The position numbers were made by a program, and so were the translations under genes. A stretch of 64,000 nucleotides of DNA from Paraburkholderia dilworthii (GTDB lineage Bacteria > Pseudomonadota > Gammaproteobacteria > Burkholderiales > Burkholderiaceae), in NCBI RefSeq assembly GCF_000472525.1, contig NZ_AWZT01000012.1:86319-150318 (forward strand), written 5' to 3'. Below are positions 51,502 to 60,813 of the stretch, piece after piece (position 1 is the stretch's first letter; every line of letters starts with the position of its first letter). Under the pieces are notes generated by a model. That model searched no databases. It was not told where the DNA came from and worked only from the letters and a program-made list of their open reading frames with translations.

Positions 51502-52982
51502 ATGAAATCGTACGAACAGCTTTTCATCGACGGTCGTTGGGTGGCGCCTGTCAACAAGGGAACCTTCGAAACTGTCGACCCCAGTACCGAGCAGGTGATT
51601 GCCAAAGTCGCCTCCGCAACTGCAGAAGACGTCGACCTCGCCGTCAAGGCGGCCCGAAAAGCATTTGATGAGGGTCCGTGGCCGAGGATGAGCGGAGCAG
51701 AACGTGGCGTCGTGCTTCGACGCATCGGCAACGGTATCCGCGACCGAATCCAGGAACTTGCCGAAATCGAAGTCCGCGACAACGGTAAGCCGCTTCCCGA
51801 AGCGCTTTGGGATCTGGGTGACGCAGCAGGCTGCTTCGACTTCTACGCTGGGCTCGCAGAGAAGCTTGACGAGAACGCTGAGACGCCCGTGACGCTCTCC
51901 GACGACCGTTTCAGTTCAGTGGCACGCAAGGAGCCGGTCGGCGTTGCCGGCGCTATTATTCCGTGGAACTTCCCGATGCTGATGGCAGCATGGAAAGTCG
52001 CCCCCGCGCTGGCCGCCGGATGTACGATGATTCTGAAGCCGTCAGAGATGACGTCCCTGACGGCCCTTGAGCTGGGCAGTATCGCGGCCGAGGCGGACCT
52101 TCCGCCCGGTGTGCTGAACATTCTGACTGGCCCTGGAAGTGATGTGGGCTTGCCAATGAGCGAGCATCCGGGCATCGACAAGCTGGCGTTCACGGGAAGC
52201 GTGCCGACCGGCAGCCGCATCATGCAGGCCGCTGCGCGCGACATCAAGAACATCAGCCTCGAGCTGGGTGGCAAGTCCCCCTTCATCGTATTTGATGATA
52301 GCGACATCGACGCTGCCGTCGAATGGATAATGTTCGGCATCTTCTGGAATCAGGGAGAAGTCTGCTCGGCTACATCGCGGGTACTCGTTCAGCGTGGCAT
52401 CTACGACCGTCTCCTTCAGCGGCTGAAAGAGGAAACGCGCAAAATCAAAATCGGTAACGGCCTTGAAGACGGCGTCCTGCTCGGCCCCATTGTTAGCAAG
52501 GGACAGTACGAGAAAGTGCTCGCGGCGGTTGCGCGTGGCGAGGCAGACGGGGCGCGATTGGTGACGGGTGGTGACCGTCCTGCACACCTCGACAAAGGTT
52601 ACTTCATGGAGCCCGTCGTCTTTGCCGACGTCCCTAAGAAAGCTGGGTCTGGAACAAAGAGATTTTTGGACCGGTTGTCTGCATCCGGCCGTTCGACGAA
52701 GATAACGAAGCGGTGCGCTCTGCCAACAACTCCCGTTTCGGGCTAGCTGCCGCCGTCATGTCGCGCGACAACGAACGCTGTGAGCGAGTCGCACGGGCGC
52801 TGCGCGCCGGCATCGTCTGGATTAACTGCTCGCAGCCCACGTTCACTGAAGCGCCTTGGGGCGGATACAAGCAGAGCGGCATCGGGCGAGAGCTCGGCGT
52901 GTGGGGCTTGAACAATTATCTGGAAACGAAGCAAATCACGCGGTATGACGGCGATAAGCCCTGGGGCTGGTACATCAAGTAA
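51502..52982 (+). pseudogene. Alpha-ketoglutarate semialdehyde dehydrogenase with a 1-base deletion
   Basis: The frame from ATG 51502 carries the aldehyde dehydrogenase core: IIPWNFPMLMAAWKVAP, LELGGKSPF (Glu) and NQGEVCSATSR (Cys nucleophile). It then goes wrong after FADVPKKA near 52640 and stops at 52746. The other frame continues WVWNKEIFGPVVCIRPFDED and ends WGWYIK at 52982, as in normal family members. A base is missing in the AAGAAAGCTGG run. Restored, the protein has about 493 residues, normal for the family. It completes the pathway to 2-oxoglutarate. It could be a sequencing error in an A run. Confidence 0.8.
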
Positions 52983-52994
52983 GGCGGGTCCATC

Positions 52995-54026
52995 ATGCGC
53001 TGGAAAAAGACGCTTCAACTCGTGGATGTGCACTGTGAAGGCGAGGTTGGCAAAGTCATCACCGGGGGAGTTTTGGGAATCCCCGGTGCGACGATGCTCG
53101 ACAAGATGAACTACATCAACGAGGTCGACGATAGTCTTCGCCGACTGGTTGTGCTCGAACCGCGCGGGTGCCTTCAGATGTCAGTCAATCTGCTGCTGCC
53201 GCCGACGCGTCCGGAGGCGCATGCCGGGTTTATCGTCCTGCAGGCGGACAAAGCCTATCCGATGTCCGGCAGCAATGCAATTTGCGTGGTCACGGCGTTG
53301 CTCGAGCTCGGCCTGGTCGAGATGCAGGAGCCGGAGACGACTGTTGTTCTCGATACGCCTGCGGGACTGGTGACTGCGCGCGCGACCTGCGAGGATGGAC
53401 GCTGCACGGGGGTCTCGCTCGACATGGTGCCTTCCTTTGTCGAACTACTGGATTTGGAATTCGAAGTTCCACAACTCGGGAGAATCAAAGCGGACGTAGC
53501 TTTCGGCGGGGTGTACTACGCGCTCGTCGATGTTGACCAAGTAGAGATGACTATTGCGCCGGAGAATGCTCGAGCACTTGCTGAGCTTGGCATCCGTCTC
53601 AGAGACATCATCAACGGCCGGATTCGGATTCAACATCCGCTTTTCCCGGAGATAAACGAGGTCGCGTACGTCATGTTCCGAAATCGCGTCAGCTCTGAGC
53701 TCTATCAGACCTGCACGACGTTGCCGCCGGGGCGAGTCGACCGGTCCCCGTGCGGTACGGGCAGCTCCGCCAATCTGGCGACGCTGGCAGCCAGAGGTTT
53801 GGCTGACATCGGAAGCCGGTTGAAGTCGCGCTCGACAATCGGTGGCGAGTTCAATGTGGAACTGCTCGGCAAGACGGAAGTTGGAGGTCGCGCGGCAATT
53901 CTTCCGCGCATTCAGGGGCGAGCCTGGCTTTATGGAATCCAGCAGATTGGGGTTGACCCCGATGACCCATTGTCCGCCGGATTCATGCTGAGCGACACGT
54001 GGGGCTCCGGTTTTCCGGCGGTCTGA
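52995..54026 (+). CDS. Proline racemase-family protein with Ser/Cys active site
   Basis: 343 residues from ATG 52995 (GGCGGG upstream). The first catalytic position reads YPMSGSNAI: Ser91 and Ser93 replace the Cys and His of MCGH. The second site keeps Cys253 ([12 protein letters not shown]). Family members with Ser/Cys pairs act on hydroxyprolines, and Cys/Thr pairs are trans-3-hydroxyproline dehydratases. So this is probably an epimerase acting on 3- or 4-hydroxyproline, not a dehydratase, but I cannot decide. It follows the dehydrogenase gene by 12 bases. Confidence 0.7.
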   Translation: MRWKKTLQLVDVHCEGEVGKVITGGVLGIPGATMLDKMNYINEVDDSLRRLVVLEPRGCLQMSVNLLLPPTRPEAHAGFIVLQADKAYPMSGSNAICVVTALLELGLVEMQEPETTVVLDTPAGLVTARATCEDGRCTGVSLDMVPSFVELLDLEFEVPQLGRIKADVAFGGVYYALVDVDQVEMTIAPENARALAELGIRLRDIINGRIRIQHPLFPEINEVAYVMFRNRVSSELYQTCTTLPPGRVDRSPCGTGSSANLATLAARGLADIGSRLKSRSTIGGEFNVELLGKTEVGGRAAILPRIQGRAWLYGIQQIGVDPDDPLSAGFMLSDTWGSGFPAV

Positions 54027-54098
54027 GGCGGAGCGCGCACGATGATAAACTTGAATGCGCGCCCGTGTTTCCGGGCTTACGATGACAGCGGTGGAACC

Positions 54099-54806
54099 AT
54101 GAGCAAAGCTACGACGGAGACAGAGGCAGGCGGCCGCCGCCACGGCGGACGGTATATCTACGAGGAGCTGCGAAAGCAGATTCTGACACTGCAACTCAAG
54201 CCAGGCTCCCCGCTCGACGAGGTGTCGCTCGCCGCGCAGTTTGGCCTTTCCCGTTCGCCCGTTCGCGACGCGCTCGCCCGCCTTATCAGCGAGGGTCTCG
54301 TTACGATTCTTCCGAACCGGACGACGCTCGTCACGCCCTTCGAAATTGAAGAGTTCCCGAAATACATCTCCGCGCTGGACCTCATTCAACGGGCCGTGAC
54401 CCGTCTGGCAGCACTGCACCGTACGCAGGCGGACCTTGTGCGAATCCGTCAGGCGGATGACGAGTATATGCAAGCGGTTGAGAGCGGCGACTATCAGTCA
54501 ATGACCGAGACGAACAAGGCGTTGCACGTTGCCATCGCACATGCAGCGAATAATCCCTACTTCATCGGGTACTACGAGCGGCTGCTTGGTGAAGGACAGC
54601 GGCTCTCACACCTTCACTTTGATTTCACTGTCACATCACCGACGGCGACGAAGCTAGGACGTGACCACGCCGACCTTATCGACGCGATTGAGCGCAAGGA
54701 TGCCAATACGGCAGAAAAACTCGCGCATGAACACACGATGTTGTTCCAGCAGCGGTTCCTGGACTACATGCGTCAGAACATGACCGAATCGATGGCGGTT
54801 TCTTAA
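54099..54806 (+). CDS. GntR/FadR-family transcriptional regulator
   Basis: 235 residues from ATG 54099 (GGTGGA upstream); an ATG at 54042 with AGGCGGAG would add 19 residues. N-terminal winged helix (IYEELRKQILTLQLKPGSPL, LSRSPVRDALARLISEGLV) and C-terminal FCD domain (helices with H...N...H, e.g. ALHVAIAHAANNPYF). Likely controls the hydroxyproline operon from the site at 44719. It is the last gene of the operon. Confidence 0.85.
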   Translation: MSKATTETEAGGRRHGGRYIYEELRKQILTLQLKPGSPLDEVSLAAQFGLSRSPVRDALARLISEGLVTILPNRTTLVTPFEIEEFPKYISALDLIQRAVTRLAALHRTQADLVRIRQADDEYMQAVESGDYQSMTETNKALHVAIAHAANNPYFIGYYERLLGEGQRLSHLHFDFTVTSPTATKLGRDHADLIDAIERKDANTAEKLAHEHTMLFQQRFLDYMRQNMTESMAVS

Positions 54807-54849
54807 TGCCTCACGGTGGGTCACCGAGACCTCGGTGCCCGCTCCTCCT

Positions 54850-55260
54850 TCAGGTCCGGCTGCGTCTCAGTTTGCGGAGAAACGCCCACAGTTCCGGTAT
54901 GTCGGATGTTGCGGCATTAAACCTGAACCACTCCGAGGCGTGTTCGCTCGGCCGGAAGTAAGAACCAGGCGCCAACCAGATTCCCTTGCTCAAGGCATCG
55001 TTTGTAATCGCGATGCTGTCTTCCGGCTGAATGGGCAACTTTGCCCACAGGAACAGCCCTGCATTCGGTGTATGAAAAATCTCCAGGCCCGCCTCGGACA
55101 TCGACTGAGTCATCTTTACGTGGGCGTTGAACAGTCGTTCGCGTATGTGCGCAATGTGTCGGTCATAGTGTCCGTCAATGAGCACGCTCGCCACGGCGCG
55201 CTCCGTGACTTCAGACGAGGTCAGGCCAACGGCCATCTTCGTGAGAGCAAAACGTGCAAC
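54850..55260 (-). pseudogene. C-terminal fragment of a PLP aminotransferase (MocR type)
   Basis: The minus strand reads TKMAVGLTSSEVTERAVASV, then LFNAHVKMTQSMSEAGLEIF and GIWLAPGSYFRPSEHASEWF ending at 54850. This fits the C-terminal third of class I/II aminotransferases, such as MocR-type GntR fusions. The N-terminal DNA-binding and Lys-containing parts are absent; residues encoded upstream of ~55260 do not match. It was probably cut by the IS DNA to its right. Confidence 0.6.
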
Positions 55261-55457
55261 TGGTTGCGGGTTTCCGTCCATTGCGAACGGAAGAACTACG
55301 ATGGCCGTTGGTGATCGTGCGAAGCCAGGCACATCGTTGTGAAAAGCGACAGGCATCTCGATATCGAAGTGTACAGTATGATAAGGAATGCGAACGCAAC
55401 AGGCGTGAGCGATCATGGCGCATGGCGCCGTCAGTGAAGTGCGAGCCACGCGCTGGT

Positions 55458-55573
55458 TCAGCAGAAGTGGCGCAGGTTGATCATCGTATAGGCGAGCGTC
55501 TTGAACGCATAGTGAACGTCACTGATGCGCTCAAAGCGCAGCAGCAGACGGCGGAACTTGAAAATCATCTAGC
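55458..55573 (-). mobile_element. IS5-type transposase C-terminal fragment
   Basis: Reverse translation gives KFRRLLLRFERISDVHYAFK then TLAYTMINLRHFC and a stop at 55458-55460, the usual end of IS5-family transposases in Burkholderia. No other part of the IS remains. Confidence 0.5.
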
Positions 55574-55649
55574 GGGCCTTCCGCCGCTCTTCGGAGCGGC
55601 CGGGCTTAAAGTGAGTTTGCCAAGCACTTTGACCGGAAGGACGTTCACC

Positions 55650-55845
55650 ATGAACTATAGTGGCATTGACCTGCATTCGAACAACAGCATGGTTACCGTG
55701 ATCGATGAAACGGACCGGATCGTGGCTCAAAGGCGCCTGCCCAACGACCTGACGAAGATCCTGGATTTCCTTGCGCCGTGGAAAGACGGGCTTGCTGGCG
55801 TCGTGGTCGAGTCGACCTTTTATGGATGCCCCGGAATTATGCACG
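55650..55845 (+). mobile_element. IS110-family transposase N-terminal fragment
   Basis: ATG 55650 starts MNYSGIDLHSNNSMVTVIDE, the first Asp motif of DEDD transposases, and continues to AGVVVESTF (the Glu motif) before matching ends near 55830. The following 55846-56066 reads into unrelated DNA, with a minus-strand tail VRHSRQRRYRPTDRLLQFLE from another transposase or integrase. Confidence 0.65.
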
Positions 55846-56066
55846 GTTTGGCGTTGAGGACAACGGAGTGCGCGGCGTGGGTACCGATATGAATCGAAGT
55901 ACGGGACCGTGCCGCGCGAGCCTTTGAATTCCTGAGCATTGCTGGGCTCACCGATCGGATCAGTTCACGCGGCCGAGCATAATCACAAGCCCTCGAGGAA
56001 CTGCAGCAGACGGTCGGTGGGCCGGTAGCGCCGTTGCCTGCTGTGGCGCACTTGAAGCGTACTGAG

Positions 56067-56899
56067 GGCATTGTCAAGTTGACGACGCGGGCATGTACCA
56101 ATGCAGTATGAGTAGGATTCCTGTTGATTAGCGAGCGATGCCAGTCGGCTCAGCGACGGTCCACTGGAACCAGCTGGCCAGGCGTGCCCGCAGTTGTGAG
56201 CGATGGTCACCTGCACTCATCCTGTGCCGGGGCAGCGCGAAGTGCTGACGGATCGGGCCGAAGTTCGACAGAAAGCGCTGCGTGCGCCGCGGGTCACGGA
56301 AACCCTGCATCTGACGCTCACGCCGGCGTGTCGGCTGGTGGCTGTTCTCCGCGCGGTTATTGACCCGGGCCGAGGCCTTCACGAAGACGTGCTTCACATC
56401 GGCCAGCTGCGGCAACTCGGCCTTTGCCGCCGGATAGCTGCGCAGCTGGTGGGTGACAATCTTCCGGGGCACCGGGTGCGAGCGCAGCATCCTTCTGAAG
56501 AAGCGCCTTGCCGCAGTCTTGTCACGGCGCTTTTGCAGCAGCACGTCCAGTTCGACGCCGTGCTGATCGACTGCACGCCACAGCACGTACGGCTTACCGC
56601 GCAGTTTGACGAACAGCTCATCGAGATGCCACGTCGTGCCCGGCCGCGGCCGGACCACTTTCACCTGGTAGGCAAACATCGCGTCGAACCGGTCGCACCA
56701 GTTGCGCACCGACTCGTAGCTGACCACGACGCCGCGCTCGAGCAGCAATTCCTCGATGTCGCGCAGGCTCAGGTTGAAACGGTGGTACCAGCGTACCGCG
56801 CAACTGATAACTGCGGCTGGAAAACGGAAGCCGTGATACGGCGAGGGGTTATTCTTCATCCCCCATTCTACCCAGCGCGGCCTTCAAGTTGACATTGCC
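56067..56899 (-). mobile_element. IS6-family insertion sequence, without target duplication
   Basis: Inverted ends GGCATTGTCAAGTTGA (56067) and, reverse complement, GGCAATGTCAACTTGA (56899) enclose 833 bp with one transposase gene. The 8 bases outside (GTACTGAG left, ATTGAATG right) do not match, so the element does not keep an 8-bp duplication. It probably lies at a deletion or cointegrate junction between IS110 fragments. Confidence 0.75.
56128..56859 (-). CDS. IS6-family transposase
   Basis: 243 residues. DDE core: TTWHLDELFVKLRGK (Asp), KIVTHQLRSYPAAKAEL where the second Asp is expected as D in other IS6 enzymes (VTDKLxSYxAA) but His-Gln is read here, and RAENSHQPTRRRER (Glu). The first part matches IS6-type wHTH (RWYHRFNLSLRDIEELLLER). 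The T-H-Q-L-R reading in place of T-D-K-L suggests loss of the second catalytic Asp. Confidence 0.8.
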   Translation of the reverse strand: MKNNPSPYHGFRFPAAVISCAVRWYHRFNLSLRDIEELLLERGVVVSYESVRNWCDRFDAMFAYQVKVVRPRPGTTWHLDELFVKLRGKPYVLWRAVDQHGVELDVLLQKRRDKTAARRFFRRMLRSHPVPRKIVTHQLRSYPAAKAELPQLADVKHVFVKASARVNNRAENSHQPTRRRERQMQGFRDPRRTQRFLSNFGPIRQHFALPRHRMSAGDHRSQLRARLASWFQWTVAEPTGIAR

Positions 56900-56902
56900 A
56901 TT

Positions 56903-57720
56903 GAATGTTACGTCGTGGATCCCGCGAGCATCCCGGTAGAGCGTCGCATGCGGCGTGCGAAGACTGACCGGCTTGATGCCATCAAGCTCGTCACCAACCT
57001 GCGTGCATGGCTGCGCGGCGAACGCGACCGCATGCACGTGGTTCACGTGCCGTCCGCGCAGGATGAAGCGTCGCGCCACCTGATGCGCGAACGCGGGCAA
57101 CTGCAGAAGGAAGTACTACAGCACCTCGACCGCATGCGCAAGCTGCTGGCCACGCTAGGCTGTTGGGATGAAGTCGATCACCGGGACTTTGCCGGCCGGC
57201 TCGCGCGCGACGAGGTGAGGTGTCACGACGGAACGCCTCTGCCGCTCGAACTGCGCGAGCGGCTGCTGCGCGAATGCGAACGGCTCGCGCTCGCCACCCA
57301 GCAGTTCGCCGCACTCGAGAAGACCCGTCAGGCCAGCGTGCCGGCGCCGTCTCGCGCGCGCAGCGATGCCCTAGCACGCCTGAAAGGCATTGGCGAAGTC
57401 AGCGCTTCGCGCCTCGCGCCTCGCGCCTCGCGCTCGAACTCTACTGGCGCGATTTCCACAACCGACGCCAGGTCGGGGCCTGTGTCGGATTGGTGCCCCA
57501 ACCGTATGACAGCGGCGAGAGCCAGACCGACCAGGGGATCAGCAAACAGGGCAACCGGCGCGTACGCGCGCTACTAGTCGAGATGGCCTGGACCTGGCTG
57601 CGCTATCAGCCCGGCAGCGCACTCGCAGTGATTCAACCGGCGCACCCAGGGCACCGGCCCCAACCGATGTGCCCGACGCATGGCCATCGTCGCCGTCGCA
57701 CGGCGCCTCGCGATTGCCCT
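56903..57720 (+). pseudogene. IS110-family transposase remnant with frameshift
   Basis: The first frame reads VDPASIPVERRMRRAKTDRL, then RARSDALARLKGIGEVSASR (helix-hairpin-helix). After a GCCTCGCGCCTCGCGCCTCG repeat at about 57410-57430 the match continues in another frame with WRDFHNRRQVGACVGLVPQP and SKQGNRRVRALLVEMAWTWL. No start is present. It is probably another piece of a broken IS110 element. Confidence 0.65.
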
Positions 57721-57734
57721 GTGGCGTTACCTCA

Positions 57735-58167
57735 AGGCCTGGCGCTGCAGATGCTTCATGTCCTCACGCGCACGGGTCAGATCGCGCAGTGCCTCCTGGG
57801 CCTCATCTGGAATCCACACGGGGCTCAACTCGTCGGCGCGATGCAGGCGCGCCAGGCTTAGGGCATCGCGCCGGTCGGTCTTCACGCGCTCGCCCGGCTT
57901 CTTCGGAATCAGTGACGGCGCGATGACCTGACAGTCCTGCTTCAACTCACGCAGTTGCCGGCAGATTGTGTAGCCGCACGGGCCGGCTTCGTAGCAGAAC
58001 GCCAGCCGTCCCGTGCTCCGCTTGAGCTGTGCGACCAGCTTCGTGATGGCCTCCGGCGTGTTCACGATCTCGCCCATATACCGCACTTCGCCGGCCGTGT
58101 CGGCGACCGCCACGGCAATCGTTTCCTGATGTACATCCAGGCCCACGTACTTGCTAAACTTGTTCAT
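57735..58167 (-). mobile_element. IS110-family transposase N-terminal half (second type)
   Basis: ATG at 58167 starts MNKFSKYVGLDVHQETIAVA (first Asp motif), with FCYEAGPCGY and VKTDRRDALSLA (later catalytic residues). It ends near 57735 where sequence joins the other IS110 remnant running the opposite way. The C-terminal half with the Ser motif is missing. A pair of truncated elements facing each other suggests recombination between them. Confidence 0.7.
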
Positions 58168-58261
58168 GACCTGCCCCGTCAATGGCGGCTCTGAGCCGCG
58201 GCGTAACCCACCTCAAGCTTAATCCGCGTACCTTGAGGTGCGGCAGGTCCATACATGATGT

Positions 58262-59398
58262 CTAGAAGAGATGCCTAAGACCAACCATCGCGCCGGTTTG
58301 ACCCATCCCCGCACCGGGCGTAGCACCTGCGCCCCCCGAGCTTACGCCGTATCGCGCGTGGGTACTGTTCGCGACGTATGCTACCTGGCTGTAGACAGCG
58401 CTCCGCTTTGAAAGGAAGTACATGACGCGTACCGTACTTAACGTCGCGCGCGTATCGTGTTCGCGGTTTATGATCCGATAGACTTCTCCATCGACATTCA
58501 GAAATGGTGTAACCGGATAGGAAGCGCCGGCATAGTAAATGTTTGACCGGACGCTCGCCGTGCTAGCTGAGGCTGGTTCAACGCTGCGTCCAAGCCATCC
58601 ACCAACAATTTTCACACCAGAAAATCTCACATAAGCATTCGCCTGTATGCGAGTGTCCTTGTCGCCACTACTCGCAATCGCAACAGGCGCCACCCCCTCG
58701 AAGAAGGTGAACGCTGCATTCGTCCCACCACGCTGTTCCTCGTACGACGCCACTACCCCGAACATGGGTGCATCGTACTTCACCATCGCCGACCAATCCC
58801 GACACTGATTGAAGTCACCCGCGATGGATCCCGCGCAAGTCCCTTGTCCCGGCGAGTTTCCGGTGCCGGCTGAATCTCGGCCAAAAGAGTAAGTTGCGCC
58901 GAGTGTGAATCCGGCGAACGTGCCTTTGTACGCAATGCTGTTATCGCTTCGTGCATTCGGCACATATGCGTCAAGCGATCCAAGGCTATAGATGGCGGGC
59001 CCGAGCACATCGTTATCGAGCAGGGCAAGGTAGGTCATGGTGTACTGACGACCAAACGAAACGGTGCCGAACGGCCCACTAACGCCAACCCATGACTGCC
59101 GGCCGAAAAGCCGGCCCCCTTGCCCAAGATCCCCACCTCGCAGGTTGAAGCCATCCTCCAGAGTAAAAACAGCTTTATATCCGCCGCCGAGGTCTTCGGA
59201 TCCACGCAAACCCCACCGCGACGGAAGTGAACCAGTAATCGCTGGCATCCGGAAAAGTTTGTCGCCCGACGCATTCGCATGCGAAATATATTCGACCCCT
59301 GTGTCAACGATGCCGTAGAAGATCACGCTGCTCTGACAGAAAGCAGGCATGGTGAAGAGTGCACCCACAAGTGATATGTAGTACTTACTGCAGTTCAT
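58262..59398 (-). CDS. Gram-negative porin, Burkholderia type
   Basis: 378 residues with a signal peptide ending PAFCQS and a 16-strand porin layout: SSVIFYGIVDTGVEYISHAN, SRWGLRGSEDLGGGYKAVFT, GRLFGRQSWVGVSG, GTVSFGRQY, ending GAMVGLRHLF with C-terminal Phe, as needed for outer-membrane insertion. This family is common in Burkholderiales near aromatic-degradation genes. A LysR-box copy (59671-59707) lies 273 bases upstream, so it may be induced with the oxygenase. The intergenic 59399-59670 shows no other gene. Confidence 0.85.
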   Translation of the reverse strand: MNCSKYYISLVGALFTMPAFCQSSVIFYGIVDTGVEYISHANASGDKLFRMPAITGSLPSRWGLRGSEDLGGGYKAVFTLEDGFNLRGGDLGQGGRLFGRQSWVGVSGPFGTVSFGRQYTMTYLALLDNDVLGPAIYSLGSLDAYVPNARSDNSIAYKGTFAGFTLGATYSFGRDSAGTGNSPGQGTCAGSIAGDFNQCRDWSAMVKYDAPMFGVVASYEEQRGGTNAAFTFFEGVAPVAIASSGDKDTRIQANAYVRFSGVKIVGGWLGRSVEPASASTASVRSNIYYAGASYPVTPFLNVDGEVYRIINREHDTRATLSTVRVMYFLSKRSAVYSQVAYVANSTHARYGVSSGGAGATPGAGMGQTGAMVGLRHLF

Positions 59399-59670
59399 AC
59401 GTCTCCTTCCGTGATATTTGTCGTGTGTGCCGTCAAGCCAAGACAGCCGGCCAGTACCAGGTGCCCGGAACGGGTGCAGAGAGGCTTGCTACATGCAGTT
59501 GGAATTTACAGGAGGACTGTTCCGGCGCGCGACGGTCGCCTTGAAAAGGGATGTTGTGGGTGCATGACGGTTGTCTCCAGTTCGTTATGGCCCGGCGTTT
59601 GAATCTGACCGGGTATCGCCGTGCGCTTCTTCGCGCGCCTCGTATGACTCAAGTTTCGTCACGGGACACA

Positions 59671-59707
59671 CATTTGGCAATCAGATGGGTTAAATAACGG
59701 TAATAGA
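59671..59707 (-). promoter_or_regulatory. LysR-type binding motif, porin side (copy B)
   Basis: On the minus strand this 37-base segment begins TCTATTACCGTTATTTAACC and ends ATCTGATTGCCAAATG. It matches 60685-60721 on the plus strand at 32 of 37 positions. It is upstream of the porin gene in transcription direction. The ATCTGATTGCCAAAT part has the T-N11-A form of LysR sites. Confidence 0.65.
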
Positions 59708-59759
59708 TAAAATGAATAACACCGCCCCGACTTAAGGAAGGCAAGAAATCGGTCGTCAC

Positions 59760-60680
59760 CTATCGTCGTGTAGCCGATCCATCGTCTCCAAATAACTCGA
59801 GCACTTGAGCCCGCAGCCAGCGGTTGCCTGGATCGTTCTGCTGGGAGCGGTGCCAATGCTGTTTCAGATCGAATGACGGCATCGAATAGGGAGGTTCGAG
59901 CGCGCGCACATCGGCAAACCGTGCGAACACCTCTGCTACGGCAGCCGGGACTGTCACAACGAGGTCAGTGGAAGCAATAACCATCGGAATGCTCAGGAAA
60001 TGCGGCGAATGGAGCATCTCGCGGCGCTGGACACCTTTCGCCTTCAGGAACTGCTCTACGATTTCCTGGCTGCGCCCTTCGGCCTGCACGACTGCGTGCG
60101 GCAGCGACTGAAACTGCTTCTTCGTCAGTCCTTCCGATACCACCGGGTGATCGGCCCGGACCAGACAGACAAAGCCATGACGAAACAATCGCTGCTGGAA
60201 GACGTCTGTGCCCTGAAGATCCGGAAAGTAACCGATGGCGAGATCCACTTCGCTGCGCTGCAACGCCGCCATCAGATCCTTCGGATCAGTCGACACAGTG
60301 CGCACGTCGACGAGCGGTGCATCTCTCGCGATCCGTTTCAGGATTTTTGGAAGGAAGACCATTTCTCCAACGTCCGACATTGCGAGAGTGAACGTTCGGC
60401 GCGCTGTGCCTGAGTCGAAACCGGGCGCCGTGAGGATATGTTCACGGATATCGGCCAGGATCGATTGAACGACCGGGGTCAGCGCGAGCGCGCGCGAGGT
60501 CGGCTCCATCCCATGCCGCACCTTTACGAATAAAGGGTCGCCGAGCTGTTCGCGTAGATGTTTGAGCGAATACGACACCGACGGCTGGCTCAGGCCGAGT
60601 TCCTCGGCGGCCTTACCGACGTGTCCATGCCGCTGCAACGCGTCAAAGACCCTGATCAGATTCAGATCGAAGTTATCCAT
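59760..60680 (-). CDS. LysR-family transcriptional regulator
   Basis: About 306 residues from ATG 60680 (MDNFDLNLIRVFDALQRHGH); an ATG at 60692 would add four residues. Typical LysR helix-turn-helix (VGKAAEELGLSQPSVSYSLK) and substrate domain (ARRTFTLAMSDVGEMVFLPK) resembling the NodD/NahR/DntR group that responds to aromatics. Divergent from the oxygenase gene, with a shared 37-base motif in the gap. Likely activator of the oxygenase, reductase and porin. Confidence 0.85.
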   Translation of the reverse strand: MDNFDLNLIRVFDALQRHGHVGKAAEELGLSQPSVSYSLKHLREQLGDPLFVKVRHGMEPTSRALALTPVVQSILADIREHILTAPGFDSGTARRTFTLAMSDVGEMVFLPKILKRIARDAPLVDVRTVSTDPKDLMAALQRSEVDLAIGYFPDLQGTDVFQQRLFRHGFVCLVRADHPVVSEGLTKKQFQSLPHAVVQAEGRSQEIVEQFLKAKGVQRREMLHSPHFLSIPMVIASTDLVVTVPAAVAEVFARFADVRALEPPYSMPSFDLKQHWHRSQQNDPGNRWLRAQVLELFGDDGSATRR

Positions 60681-60684
60681 TTTG

Positions 60685-60721
60685 TCTATCACCGTTATTT
60701 ACGCTATCTGATTGCCAGATG
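60685..60721 (+). promoter_or_regulatory. LysR-type binding motif, oxygenase side (copy A)
   Basis: Begins TCTATCACCGTTATTTACGC and ends ATCTGATTGCCAGATG. The inner ATCTG-N5-CAGAT (60706-60720) is a perfect inverted repeat of LysR-box form (T-N11-A). It lies just upstream of the LysR start and 93 bases before the oxygenase ATG, so it could serve autoregulation and activation. Confidence 0.7.
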
Positions 60722-60813
60722 ATAATGCAGCCGTGAAACTTGCGGAAAGTCAATTGAGCGAAGCAACGACGGAAGGGTTCCGTCGATGTCTTCCCGACGA
60801 TATGGAGACAATT

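Noticed and set aside
54835..55314. 159-codon plus-strand frame
   Set aside because: Shadow of the aminotransferase fragment on the minus strand, which has family motifs.
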